Source of the DNA: an uncultured Mailhella sp.
Lineage (GTDB): Bacteria; Desulfobacterota; Desulfovibrionia; Desulfovibrionales; Desulfovibrionaceae
Assembly (NCBI RefSeq): GCF_963931295.1
Contig: NZ_OZ007001.1
Location: 434,001 to 498,000, forward strand
DNA: 64,000 nt
Direction: 5' to 3'
Below are positions 44,938-53,511 of the stretch, piece after piece; positions within the stretch are counted from its first letter, which is position 1, and each line of letters starts with the position of its first letter. The translations under genes and the position numbers were made by a program. The notes below the pieces were generated by a model, which had not been told where the DNA came from, searched no databases, and saw only the letters and a program-made list of their open reading frames with translations.

Positions 44938-45791
44938 GAGCGGGCCCTTTTAAAAGAGAGAAAAGAACATTGCTTGAAAAGGCGCACGAGCCAGCTAGCT
45001 TTCCACGGTCCTTCTTTTTCATACTTCCAGAACTCCGCACGCCCCGGAGCCTTGCACCCCCAATGCCAAGGTTTTTTGTGCCCGATGAAGTGCAGAATGT
45101 TTGCCGTTCTGCTCAGCGCATGAAATCCGGTTTCCCTGCACTTGTGCGTTTTGGCTACCTGACAGTTCCATGTCATATCGAGTTCATGGATACGCCCTTC
45201 CAAGACACAGTTCAGAACATCCTGATCGTGCATGACGATGCGTTCATGCTGCTCTTCAAGAAACAGGAAGAAGTCCTTCTGCGTGTTTTCACGGCGCATG
45301 GATTCGAGATCCATGAGAAAAAGTCCGGCATTAAAGTAGCGTTTCAGCCCAAGCCTTGCAGATTGCTTGTCTTCGTCGATGTCTTTCACCGCTGCGGCAA
45401 GGTCTCCATTGAGTTGGGTGTTCCACAGCGAAGCAAGGCTCGATCGGCATATCATGTCGCAATCCATGTAGATGCACCGGTCGGCATAAACGAGTGAAGG
45501 AATAAGCAGCCGATAATATGTTGCCAGGCTGACATGATTTTCTTTAGTGATATGCAGGCATACACCGGAAAACTGTTCAGCTGAGACGAGGATGAACTCG
45601 ATGGAGGCTTTTTTTACTTCTACCATGTCGCTGATACGGCGACGACTTTCCTCAGATAGTCCCCCGTCTAGCACATGAAAGAGCAGATCATCGCCCTCCG
45701 TTCTGTTGCAGAGAACGGACATAATAGTAACAGCAAGTGGATAGGCATAGTTGTCGTCAGATGAAAGCACAACATGTATAGTGGTCTTCAT
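44934..45791 (-). CDS. GT8 family glycosyltransferase
   Basis: 285 residues from the ATG at 45791; the frame extends upstream into the preceding gene without a start site. Begins MKTTIHVVLSSDDNYAYPLA, has the GT8 metal motif YMDCDMIC and the family's YFNAGLFLMDL, HDQDVLNCVL and ILHFIGHKKPW segments. GT8 enzymes are retaining galactosyl- or glucosyltransferases, many acting on LPS core. Second gene of the operon, 16 bases after the recombinase-like gene. Length is normal for the family. Confidence 0.93.
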   Translation of the reverse strand: MKTTIHVVLSSDDNYAYPLAVTIMSVLCNRTEGDDLLFHVLDGGLSEESRRRISDMVEVKKASIEFILVSAEQFSGVCLHITKENHVSLATYYRLLIPSLVYADRCIYMDCDMICRSSLASLWNTQLNGDLAAAVKDIDEDKQSARLGLKRYFNAGLFLMDLESMRRENTQKDFFLFLEEQHERIVMHDQDVLNCVLEGRIHELDMTWNCQVAKTHKCRETGFHALSRTANILHFIGHKKPWHWGCKAPGRAEFWKYEKEGPWKASWLVRLFKQCSFLSFKRARS

Positions 45792-45807
45792 GAAATTCAA
45801 CCTATTA

Positions 45808-46671
45808 TTATTTATCGATGATTTGTGTGTCATAGACGGTGTTTCTGGAATGCTGTGCTCTATAATGCTGCGCAAAAGTTTCATAGGCTTCCCTATTTCC
45901 GAGAGACGCGACAAAACTCTGCCCGATGTCCTGAATACGAAGCTCCGGTCTTCCCAACCTGGTACGCAGAAGATTCCAGGTATAAAAAACAGACGTAAGA
46001 CGCTGCCCAGATGACGAGGCAAAGAGCCACGGCACATCTTTACGACGGGGAAGTCTGCGAATAAGTCTGATTGCTTCGGCGTTCAGGGGGATCAGTCTGC
46101 TTTCCCCTGTATAGGTCATCCTCGTGGCAAGGACTGCACGACGCAGATGCACATCCTGCCAGCGGGCGTAAAGGATTTCCGACTTGCTGGCACCGGTAAG
46201 CAAAAGCAAATGAATAGCCTGCGCACTGGGACGAGCGGCATATTCCTCAAGCAGATAAACAAGCTTCAATGCTTCTGCTGAAGTAAGAATTTTTGGAACT
46301 GTTTGCGGCTTCCTTTTGCGCACGACCATACTCTGGAATGCGGCATCACTCTTGAGCACTCCCAACCGTACGGCAAAATTCAAAATATACTTGACGAGCC
46401 AGAACAGACGATACTGTGAACTGGGGGAGAGACCGTTGTTTTCCAGTGAAGAGAGCCATCCCCTGAGCCGTTCTTCAGAAATTTCGGACAGAGAACAGTT
46501 ACCAAGATAGGGCAGGATATGTCGGTTCAGATATCGCTCGTCAGTCTTCCAGCTTCGTTTATTTTGCTGCACGTAGGGAAGATACCTGCTTCTGACGAAC
46601 TCCTCGAACAGACACAGCTTATTGATATCACTCACATGGCTTGTGATGATGGTACTTTTCTCCCCAGCCAT
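45808..46671 (-). CDS. Tyrosine-recombinase-like protein without catalytic tetrad
   Basis: 287 residues. A SAM-like N-domain (about 20-105) and a catalytic-type domain (about 125-285) line up over their whole length with phage integrases. The active-site positions do not: Arg I of 'TGxRxxE' is Ser162 (TGASKSE), the hairpin Lys is Tyr187 (TYTG), and HxxR is QDIG (247-250). His274 and Tyr280 remain. The frame is intact and is the first gene of a five-gene glycan operon, only 16 bases before the GT8 gene. Selection therefore seems to have kept it after it lost recombinase chemistry; it may bind DNA as a regulator. Decay too recent to show stops is the alternative. Confidence 0.8.
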   Translation of the reverse strand: MAGEKSTIITSHVSDINKLCLFEEFVRSRYLPYVQQNKRSWKTDERYLNRHILPYLGNCSLSEISEERLRGWLSSLENNGLSPSSQYRLFWLVKYILNFAVRLGVLKSDAAFQSMVVRKRKPQTVPKILTSAEALKLVYLLEEYAARPSAQAIHLLLLTGASKSEILYARWQDVHLRRAVLATRMTYTGESRLIPLNAEAIRLIRRLPRRKDVPWLFASSSGQRLTSVFYTWNLLRTRLGRPELRIQDIGQSFVASLGNREAYETFAQHYRAQHSRNTVYDTQIIDK

Positions 46672-46806
46672 ACGCTAATCCTCAGTTGGAGCGTCTAAAA
46701 GGTGTACTTTTTGGCTGGCGGGGGAAAGAATAACTCAGCGTTATTTTTCTGCTGGAATTTTAGAATATTCCTTGCTATAGGACTGAAAAGAAACTGACAT
46801 TATCAA
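46672..46806 (-). promoter_or_regulatory. Leader region of the glycan operon
   Basis: 135 AT-rich bases between the first gene of the operon and the IS remnant. It must hold the operon promoter unless transcription comes from the IS. A near-repeat of the IS end (AAAAGGTGTAC at about 46697-46707 versus AAAAGTACAC at 46816-46825) suggests a second partial IS end. Confidence 0.35.
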
Positions 46807-47392
46807 GAGTGTCTGAAAAGTACACTTTTTAGACATGTTATCCAACAGGCATGCTGGTGAATCGCTTCGATGATACTCCTGCCGTACCAATAAAAGCTGT
46901 CAAATTACCGAGAGCATCCACCACCGCATGGACTTTGGATGTAAAACCACCACGACTTCGGTTGAGAGCCTGATTGATTCCAGAGCTATGCCGAGCTCCG
47001 GCACTATGCTTATGAGCATGAACGTATGTCCCATCAATCATGGTGTGATTCATGTCAGCCTGCAGGCAAGACGCTCAAGGATAACGGTCAGATATCCTCT
47101 TTTCTGCCAACGCTTGAATAGGGAATATACAGTTTTCCACGAACCATATTTCTCTGGCAAAGCCCGCCATGGAGATCCGGTTCGCAGCATCCCATGTACA
47201 ACATTGAGAAAGTTTCTGATGTCACCAGTCGGTCGCCATCCTCGAGGAGAACCTTCTGTCGGCAGTATAGGCTCAAGTCAGAGCCAGAGGTCTTCAGGGA
47301 TGTCATAGTAGCACATTGCCCTGTCGTAACACGATGAAAACCTTACCTAACTCGGCTTCCCTCTTTTCGAGAACAAGGTTTGCAGACACACC
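46807..47392 (-). mobile_element. Degenerate IS5-family element, copy 2
   Basis: Same element as at 33530. Terminal repeats GAGTGTCTGAAAA (left) and, as complement, GGTGTGTCTGCAAAC (right). The transposase is broken by a stop near its start, by a frameshift before MNHTMIDGTYVHAHK, and by an internal deletion of about 90 bases between short CTCCTGC-type repeats near 46885, which removes the conserved DKGYDS region. Its end abuts the promoter region of the glycan operon. Confidence 0.85.
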
Positions 47393-47425
47393 TAGCAAGG
47401 AGACTGCGGTTAGGAGGACGAAACA

Positions 47426-47458
47426 ATGAGCATCAGACATGTAAGCCTGCACGGCTAA
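47426..47458 (+). CDS. Possible 10-residue leader peptide
   Basis: ATG AGC ... TAA encoding MSIRHVSLHG, preceded by TAGGAGGA at ideal spacing. No attenuator was found and conservation is unknown, so this may be chance or the stub of a gene cut by the IS. Confidence 0.25.
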   Translation: MSIRHVSLHG

Positions 47459-47558
47459 GAGCTAATTTTTTGTTAATATTTTCAATTATTATATAAAAAT
47501 ATTACTGATGACACGGTTTCGTGCTCAGTGAAAACTTATCGACGATAAGGAGTCCCCC

Positions 47559-47729
47559 ATGCACTGCCCGAAGTGTTCATCAGATACGATGATACCCGTT
47601 GACTTCCGGTTCCTGTGGAACCTGTTCAACGTTCACAGTCGTGGTCAAAAGATTCGGTATGCACGGCTCAGAAAACAACTGTTTTTCTGCCCTCACTGCC
47701 GAAAATGTTACATCATGTCGGATCTGTAG
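47559..47729 (+). CDS. Small zinc-ribbon protein
   Basis: 56 residues; start at 47559 with ATAAGGAG upstream. Two cysteine pairs, MHCPKCSSD at the N-end and FFCPHCRKCY at the C-end, form a zinc ribbon separated by a helix-rich segment rich in Arg/Phe (FRFLWNLFNVHSRGQKIR). Such proteins bind nucleic acid or partner proteins. A terminator-like hairpin follows at 47764. No specific role can be assigned. Confidence 0.65.
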   Translation: MHCPKCSSDTMIPVDFRFLWNLFNVHSRGQKIRYARLRKQLFFCPHCRKCYIMSDL

Positions 47730-47763
47730 ATCAGTAGTCCCCACCTCATAGTACCATCAACCG

Positions 47764-47796
47764 CAAAAGGCCGGATTCCTCACGGAGTCCGGCTTT
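47764..47796 (+). terminator. Terminator-like hairpin
   Basis: AAAAGGCCGGATTCC and GAGTCCGGCTTTT around a short loop, between the zinc-ribbon gene and the DUF1281-like gene. Confidence 0.65.
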
Positions 47797-47816
47797 TGCT
47801 ATTTAAGGAGGTTGTT

Positions 47817-48371
47817 ATGCCGAACTGGGTATCCAACACCGTTACCCCGCTCAATGAAACGGCTGTTTCGTTCACTCGTGAGCATATCGTGGATGAGAAA
47901 GGTGAATTCTGCTTCAGCAGGCTTGTCCCTCTCCCGCGTGAGCTCTCAAAAACTAGTTCTCCGAACAGAATCGTTTCCCCGGAGGAAATGCAGATGTTCA
48001 AGGATCGGTATGCGGATCGTGTTTGCACGGAGTATGAGCAGCAAGGGCTGCTTTATGTGGAGCATCCGTCAGGCTTCATCGAAAGCTGCTGTACCGCCGA
48101 GTGTGCTCAAAATCTCATCAAGAAATTCGGAGCCGCAGACTGGTACACCTTCACAAACAGCCATTGGGGCTGCAAGTGGGATGCCTGCTGCCGGAAACAT
48201 GACGACACCAGCTACTTCTTCGATACGCCCTGGAGCTATCCTGAAACGTTTACGGAGGTCATGGCAGCATCATGCCCTGAAGGCCACTGGCAATGGCGAT
48301 GGGAGGAAGAGCAGGGCTTCGGCGGAATCTTTGAGATCCGGAACGGCATCATTGTTCACACCGATTCCTAG
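47817..48371 (+). CDS. DUF1281/YubB-like protein
   Basis: 184 residues from the ATG at 47817, chosen because AAGGAGG lies six bases upstream. MPNWVSNTVTPLNE at the start and DWYTFTNSHWGCKWDA plus YFFDTPWSYPETF are characteristic of the DUF1281/YubB-type (phage Api92-like) proteins, which are frequent on plasmids and phages and have no known function. Supports plasmid ancestry of this island. A clear terminator follows at 48442. Confidence 0.8.
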   Translation: MPNWVSNTVTPLNETAVSFTREHIVDEKGEFCFSRLVPLPRELSKTSSPNRIVSPEEMQMFKDRYADRVCTEYEQQGLLYVEHPSGFIESCCTAECAQNLIKKFGAADWYTFTNSHWGCKWDACCRKHDDTSYFFDTPWSYPETFTEVMAASCPEGHWQWRWEEEQGFGGIFEIRNGIIVHTDS

Positions 48372-48441
48372 GATATCCCGGAAGAAGCTCCTGCCCAACA
48401 CTAAACGCACTGCTTCTCCCTGAGCGTTCTCCTCCATATTC

Positions 48442-48478
48442 GCCCCGTCAGTACCATGTTCTGACGGGGCATTTTTTT
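48442..48478 (+). terminator. Intrinsic terminator
   Basis: Perfect arms GCCCCGTCAG (48442-48451) and CTGACGGGGC (48461-48470) followed by ATTTTTTT. Confidence 0.92.
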
Positions 48479-48730
48479 GCGAGCGTGTCGAATCATATGC
48501 CGCGTGATGACGCTTTTCTTCCGCCCTCCCTGTTTGCATCGGTAGTGGTATTCGTTTTACAGCGCGTCGTACTTTTGGGCTATGACAGCTCTTTCCCCCC
48601 TTAGCCACGGAATTCTGACGATTTTTTAATTATCTGATCTATTTCAACTGTATGACTCTATTTTTTTCGTCAAGACAGCCAATATGTGCAGCATCTTTCC
48701 GTCAATTTTCTGACGAACGGCAAAAATAAA
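48479..48730. other. Intergenic between converging genes
   Basis: About 250 bases with no gene recognised, between the DUF1281-like gene and the terminator of the DUF927 gene. Confidence 0.4.
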
Positions 48731-48759
48731 AAGGCTCCTTTCATTGCTGAAAAGAGCCC
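48731..48759 (-). terminator. Terminator of the DUF927 gene
   Basis: Stem GGCTCCTTTCA / TGAAAAGAGCC with one bulge; on the minus strand a CCTTTTTATTTTT tail follows. Confidence 0.75.
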
Positions 48760-48767
48760 TGAGATTA

Positions 48768-50477
48768 TCAGTCCTTGGGAAGAACTACCACATAGTAATA
48801 TCCTTTCTTGCCGCAGACCACACGTTCGTTGTCATCACGATCCTTGCGGGTCTTCAGCCATCCGGCCTGTTTCAGCCATTCCACCGCCTTTTTCTGAGGA
48901 AACATGGTGTGAAAGGTTGCCTTGGAGAAGAGATACTCCGTTCCTTTCGATTTGGGATTATAGTATCCGATCAGTTTGGAAACGTTATCGCCAGACATAC
49001 TGACATGGATGAACTTTGACCGGTTCCGTTCAATACAGGCCCGAAACTTGTAGAGAAATTGTTGTTGTTCTTGATTCGATGAATTCTCGTAGTCCTTCAG
49101 CCAGTCATCGTAGCAACTGCGAACTGCGGCTTCTATGTCCATTTCGAAAGGTAAAATTTCTGCGTTCCAGGCAGCCTCGCCAGCAATCCATACGAGGGCA
49201 AAACGACGAGCTGCTCGCCTGATCACAGTTTTTTCTTCAGAGCCGCAAAGCATGTCCTCTTTTTGTTTCAGTTGTCTTTTCAAGCAGCTAATCCGACTTG
49301 GCAAATTTTCCGTCAGCCACTCTAAAAACTGAGGTCCAGCCGTACCGGTGTATTGATCAGCAAGGGAGACCATATCCGAAACAAGCTGAGCGGCACTGCT
49401 TCTCCCATGGAGATGCATAATCATGTCGGCACGTACAGGAATGTCCAGGAAGCGAACACGTTGCCCGTCATGGCAGGACGCTTTTTTTTCTGAGAGCTTA
49501 TCCATGAGGCTGACTTCTCCGCTCGAAAGAAACAAACAACGCCAGGAATTTTTTTCCTGCAGTTTACCGTTTCCGCTGCTTCTGTTTTTGCCAAAGCCAT
49601 TGGCCAGCATGTACACCGTCTGATGAAAGGACCCTGAATCCATTTCTCCCAGCTCGTCAAGGACCAGAAGATTGTCGTTATGCTCCGAAGCAATGTTTTC
49701 AAGAGCGTTTATCGTTGAATTCCAAGATATTATATCATTTCCCCATACTGACGAGGCAATTTTGAGAGCCGTAGTCTTCCCGGAGGATGATTCACCCACA
49801 AAATTAAATCCTCCCCCTTCAATTCCCAAAGGAGTCAGGAGAACTGCAGCAAAAGCTGCGCACAGCGCAAAAACGAAACGGGTATTTCCAACAGCAGTTT
49901 CGGCAAGCTGGCCCCACTCTTGAAGGTTTCCATGATTGCGGTAACCACTGCAGCTGCATTCAAAGTGATATTTGCTCTGGTCAAAGGTGCCGTAGATACG
50001 TTTAGGAAGGATGTACACCTCTGGGGCTCTTTGCCAGCCTACTTTGGTGATACGTGTGACAAAAGGATACCAAGTCAAATCCTGCTGAATACGCTCAAAC
50101 AAGACATCCGGAGGAAATCCTTTCCGACAAGAATACCCGCCGTCACAGAGAATATTCCGGAAGAAAGAACTGTTCTTGGCATGGATGCAGGAAAGAGGGA
50201 TTTCCAGTTTCTTTTCATGGGAGCTATAATCCTTGAAGGATACGAGTAGTCCCCATTTGTGGCTGGTTGAATTTTCCGTAATTCCTATGATGCTAAATCG
50301 AGCAGTGGGGGAAAGCAAACACCTTAGCAGATATTTTTCAAAAATGATTTCACCCTCTAAGTTCGTAATATAGGACCCAAAAGGTTCGATGGCAGTACTC
50401 ACTTGTAACTCCTTACCTTCACAGTGCAGAGCCGCCAAAGAGTTTGACCCTGCACCGGTATTCAGGAGAGTACGCAT
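48768..50477 (-). CDS. DUF927 helicase/primase-type protein of the island
   Basis: 569 residues. A DUF927 region with KVGWQRAPEVYILPKRIYG, FALCAAFAAVLLTPLG, then Walker A GESSSGKT (228-235) and Walker B NLLVLDELGE, plus the SVWGNDIISWNST segment typical of the family. Such ATPases are standard in P4-like satellites and islands, where they work with a primase for replication. No separate primase is visible upstream, so the toprim/zinc part may be lost. The start is uncertain: no good site precedes the ATG at 50477. It lies in the order integrase, AlpA, DUF927, typical of this island type. Confidence 0.87.
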   Translation of the reverse strand: MRTLLNTGAGSNSLAALHCEGKELQVSTAIEPFGSYITNLEGEIIFEKYLLRCLLSPTARFSIIGITENSTSHKWGLLVSFKDYSSHEKKLEIPLSCIHAKNSSFFRNILCDGGYSCRKGFPPDVLFERIQQDLTWYPFVTRITKVGWQRAPEVYILPKRIYGTFDQSKYHFECSCSGYRNHGNLQEWGQLAETAVGNTRFVFALCAAFAAVLLTPLGIEGGGFNFVGESSSGKTTALKIASSVWGNDIISWNSTINALENIASEHNDNLLVLDELGEMDSGSFHQTVYMLANGFGKNRSSGNGKLQEKNSWRCLFLSSGEVSLMDKLSEKKASCHDGQRVRFLDIPVRADMIMHLHGRSSAAQLVSDMVSLADQYTGTAGPQFLEWLTENLPSRISCLKRQLKQKEDMLCGSEEKTVIRRAARRFALVWIAGEAAWNAEILPFEMDIEAAVRSCYDDWLKDYENSSNQEQQQFLYKFRACIERNRSKFIHVSMSGDNVSKLIGYYNPKSKGTEYLFSKATFHTMFPQKKAVEWLKQAGWLKTRKDRDDNERVVCGKKGYYYVVVLPKD

Positions 50478-50581
50478 GCCGAGAAGGACTGCACCGATAG
50501 CGGCGTATGCAGACCATTAGTGAGACAGCAGGCGGAGTGCGCAAGCCTACCTCGTACGGCACGCCGTACTCGAAGATAGGC

Positions 50582-50779
50582 CTAAAGAGAGAGATCTCGC
50601 TTCTGTTCAACGAAGGCGAGAACTTCCTTCAGCTCCCAGACTGTTACACGACTTGAAAGGCGGAAAGGATCGGGCAACTTGCCTTCAGCCCGCCAACGCC
50701 AGATGGTTGACTTGCTGACACCCAGAATGGCGGCGAGATCCGATGCCCGAACGAATTGAGATGATCTTGAAGTTGTCAT
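50582..50779 (-). CDS. AlpA-family excisionase/regulator
   Basis: 65 residues from the ATG at 50779 (CCAGGAGACC upstream). A MerR-like winged helix with FVRASDLAAILGVSKSTIWRWRAEGKLPDPFRLS, the hallmark of AlpA proteins, then a short helix. AlpA activates the P4-type integrase gene and may act as recombination directionality factor. Lies between the integrase and the DUF927 gene on the same strand. Confidence 0.92.
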   Translation of the reverse strand: MTTSRSSQFVRASDLAAILGVSKSTIWRWRAEGKLPDPFRLSSRVTVWELKEVLAFVEQKRDLSL

Positions 50780-51130
50780 CGTCAGGTCTCCTGGCTGCAA
50801 CCTCTGAGACCTGAGCAATTACACACACCCAAAAAGGGGGAGAAGCCGTTATCGGCTTGACGTCAAAGTCGATCCGAAAAAGGGACCAAATGAGGAGCAG
50901 CGGTTTTGATGGATTTTGATGGAAATACGTTTCATTATCGGTAATTAGAAGTAATAATTTTATAATGCGCTTCCGGGAGTACCGACCGGAAAGCTACTTT
51001 TATACTTGTCGTACAATTATAATAAGGTCAGAGACCGTTATTCCGCGACTCCTGGATGGAGCGGAGTGCACGTGAGGTGTTGTGCATGGAAAAACATACG
51101 AAGAATTGCTCAGTAAGGCAAGAGAAAAAG
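50780..51130. other. Gap between alpA and int
   Basis: About 350 bases, no gene recognised. Likely holds the alpA promoter and the end of the integrase transcript, and perhaps Xis/integrase arm sites; no repeat stood out by eye. Confidence 0.4.
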
Positions 51131-52453
51131 TCATACCGCCATTTCCGGCAACGGACCTTCGTCGGAATTGTCCAGCACCAGATCGCTTTTTTTCGTTAAC
51201 GCTGTGCCTGCAGAGGCGAAGTCTTCTGCTGAAGAACGAATTCGGCAGGTCTTCTTCAGGCTGTCCAGATAGTCTGCCCACTTCTGCATCATCCGTATCC
51301 GCTCAGGGAGGTACTGGGCGTGATTGTATGCAGCTCGAACCTGGTTCTTATCCGTATGGGCAAGCTGGGCTTCGATGACGTCCGGACGATATCCCTGTTC
51401 ATTAAGAAGCGTGGAAGCCATGGCTCTGAATCCGTGGATGCACATTTCATCTCGTCCGTATCCCATGCGACGCAGTGCATTCAGAAGACACACGTCCGTA
51501 ATCGCCCGTGTCTTGGAATGGGTCGAAGGAAAGATCAGCTCATGACTTCCTGTCCATGTATGGAGCTCACGAAAGAGCCGTTCCACCTGAGAGGCCAGCG
51601 GAACGACGTGCTGCTTTTTCATTTTCATGTGCTCTTTAGGGATTACCCAGAGATGCTTCTCGAAATTGATTTCCGACCACCTGGCAAGGCGAAGCTCCTG
51701 CGAGCGGACAAAGACATAGGGCATGATGCGCAGAGCATAGCGTGTGACGATATTTCCGCTATACTCATCAATATCGAGAAGAAGCCGGGCCACTCGTTCA
51801 GGCTCAGTGATGGTTGCTCGATGCTTTACCGGCGGTTTTGCCTCAAGAGCCTCTGTCATGCCGGTAGAGATGTCATAGGGAATATCACCGAGTAATCTGG
51901 CGTAACGACATATCTGTCCTACGATCTGTCCGACACGTCGTGCCATTTCTGCATGGCCCGTACTTTCTATCTGCTGCAGCATGGCAACAAGATCAGCCAT
52001 GGTCAGTGAAGCCATAGGCTTATCGCCGATGACGGGGAAGACGTGCTTTTCAAGCCGCTGCATTTTCAGGCGGCGTGTGCTTTCCGTCTGCACCTTGGTT
52101 CTTTTCTTATGCCATTCCAGAGCGACTACACGAAAGGTTCTGGCATCCTTTTCCATCTGCTCCATGGCAAACGTTTTTTCGGCCTTCTTCTGAACGTTGG
52201 GATCAATTCCCTGATCCAGCAGTCCGGTAATCCTGTCCCGTTCCATTCTGGCCTGCTTCAGTGAAATACCCGGATAATGGCCAATGGTGAATTGATCCTG
52301 CCTGTGATCGCTTTTCCATTTGACCCGCCAGACCTTTTTTCCGGAGGGGTAAACGACAAGCCAGAGCCTGTCGCCGTCTCCAAGCTGAATAATCTTGTCG
52401 GAAGGCTGTGTTTTTTTGATTTTTGTGTCTGTCAACTTGTTGATTCCACTCAT
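51131..52453 (-). CDS. int: P4-type site-specific tyrosine integrase
   Basis: 440 residues, CAAGGAG upstream. DUF4102 N-domain (INKLTDTKIKKTQPSDKIIQ, then DRLWLVVYPSGKKVWRVKW), a central core-binding domain, and the catalytic domain with Arg in FVRSQELRLARW, HGFRAMAST (HxxR) and Tyr in YNHAQYLPERIRMM. All catalytic residues are present, unlike the recombinase-like protein at 45808. It lies 185 bases from the 3' end of tRNA-Ser(UGA), its integration site, and defines the right end of the island whose left end is at 26183. The island is therefore potentially still mobile. Confidence 0.95.
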   Translation of the reverse strand: MSGINKLTDTKIKKTQPSDKIIQLGDGDRLWLVVYPSGKKVWRVKWKSDHRQDQFTIGHYPGISLKQARMERDRITGLLDQGIDPNVQKKAEKTFAMEQMEKDARTFRVVALEWHKKRTKVQTESTRRLKMQRLEKHVFPVIGDKPMASLTMADLVAMLQQIESTGHAEMARRVGQIVGQICRYARLLGDIPYDISTGMTEALEAKPPVKHRATITEPERVARLLLDIDEYSGNIVTRYALRIMPYVFVRSQELRLARWSEINFEKHLWVIPKEHMKMKKQHVVPLASQVERLFRELHTWTGSHELIFPSTHSKTRAITDVCLLNALRRMGYGRDEMCIHGFRAMASTLLNEQGYRPDVIEAQLAHTDKNQVRAAYNHAQYLPERIRMMQKWADYLDSLKKTCRIRSSAEDFASAGTALTKKSDLVLDNSDEGPLPEMAV

Positions 52454-52590
52454 GAAATGCTCCTTGGGGATGTATGGCGGAAAGGGCCCTGGGATGCATG
52501 GACTCCATACATCCCCTCATACATCCCCAGAGCGGATATGCACAAGAATCAACTGAGACCAAGTGAGACTAACAGAATTAAAAAAGTGAA

Positions 52591-52622
52591 GCCCTACAAG
52601 GCTTTAAGTACCTTATAGGGCT
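52591..52622 (-). terminator. Terminator downstream of tRNA-Ser (type B)
   Basis: Arms GCCCTACAAGG and CCTTATAGGGC (one mismatch) followed on the minus strand by TTCACTTTTTT. It lies between the integrase and the tRNA 3' end, so it came in with the island and replaced the original terminator. A diverged copy is at 25657. Confidence 0.7.
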
Positions 52623-52638
52623 TTCTGAGACTTTGTCG

Positions 52639-52726
52639 TGGCGGAGGGAGAGGGATTTGAACCCCCGGAGGTGTGACCCTCAACGGTTTTCAAGACCGCC
52701 GCAATCAGCCGCTCTGCCATCCCTCC
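52639..52726 (-). tRNA. tRNA-Ser(UGA)
   Basis: 88 bases with encoded CCA. Acceptor GGAGGGA pairs fully with TCCCTCC, discriminator G; anticodon loop CTTGAAA gives anticodon UGA; long variable arm as expected for serine; T arm GGGGG-TTCAAAT-CCCTC. It is the integration target of the adjacent P4-type integrase, and its 3' part is duplicated at 26183-26199. Confidence 0.97.
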
Positions 52727-52837
52727 GGCTGAAAAATATCGGGAGATAGTGTACAGGCAAACGACTTTGACTGTCAAGGCGCAGACCGGTTTGAACGCGG
52801 GAGCAAAAACGCCCGAGTACCGCCGTCGCCCGTTTGC

Positions 52838-53400
52838 ACAAGACACGCTGTACGGACTGCATCACTTGCACGACGGGCATTATGTTTAACGGCGGGAGTG
52901 AATCCCGCCTGCTTATGCCCGTCGGCCGGGCTCCTGACGTCGCCCGGGGCCCCAGTGCGTCGAAAAAACGCCTTCTGCCTTCACTCTCCCCCTCGCCCTT
53001 GGCTTCGGACATAATCTTCCCGTTCACCCTGTCCTGCCGAACCGGCGAAGCCGGGAGGCAGAATCAGGGGGGCGCGGGGGGAATTATTTCTGACCTTGCT
53101 CCCTCCCGAAGAACACGCAGCTCCGTTTGCGCAAGACACGCTGTACGGCCTGCATCGCATGCACGACGGCGGCTGCGTTTAACGCCGGAAGTGAATTCCG
53201 GCTGCTTGCCTGCCGTCGGCCGGGCTCCTGACGTCGCCCGGGGCCCCAGAGCTTCGAGAAACGGCCTGCCGTCGGCACTCCCCCCTTCGCCCACAGCCTC
53301 CGGCATAATCTTCCCGTTCACCCTGTCCTGCCGAAGCAGCGTTAGCTGCGAGGCAGAATCAGGGGGGCGCGGGGGGAATTATTTCCCCCGCATGCCTTTC
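52838..53400. repeat. Two full copies of the nested-hairpin intergenic repeat
   Basis: Copy 3 at 52838-53090 and copy 4 at 53131-53400, each about 250 bases. Start AAGACACGCTGTACGG, then the nested hairpin (52871-52927; 53164-53218), the CCGGGC...GCCCGG stem, a variable middle and a conserved end GGGGCGCGGGGGGAATTATTT. Copy 4 has a different outer arm sequence (CGACGGC/GCCGTCG) that still pairs. Between and after them runs a short tandem TTTCCTGCC tract (about 53395-53455). Confidence 0.88.
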
Positions 53401-53511
53401 CTGCCTTTTCTGCCTTTTCTGCCTTTCCTGCCTTTCCTCTCTTCCTGCCTTTCCCACAAAAAAAGCCCCGCTTCGGGATGGGGAAGCGGGGCGGGATTTA
53501 TGGGGTACGGC

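Noticed and set aside
45808..46671. Active phage integrase marking another island end
   Set aside because: Catalytic Arg, Lys and HxxR positions are substituted, and no tRNA or att-like repeat lies beside it.
50419..50610. 63-residue minus-strand frame between alpA and the DUF927 gene
   Set aside because: No domain, overlaps both neighbours and lacks a ribosome binding site.
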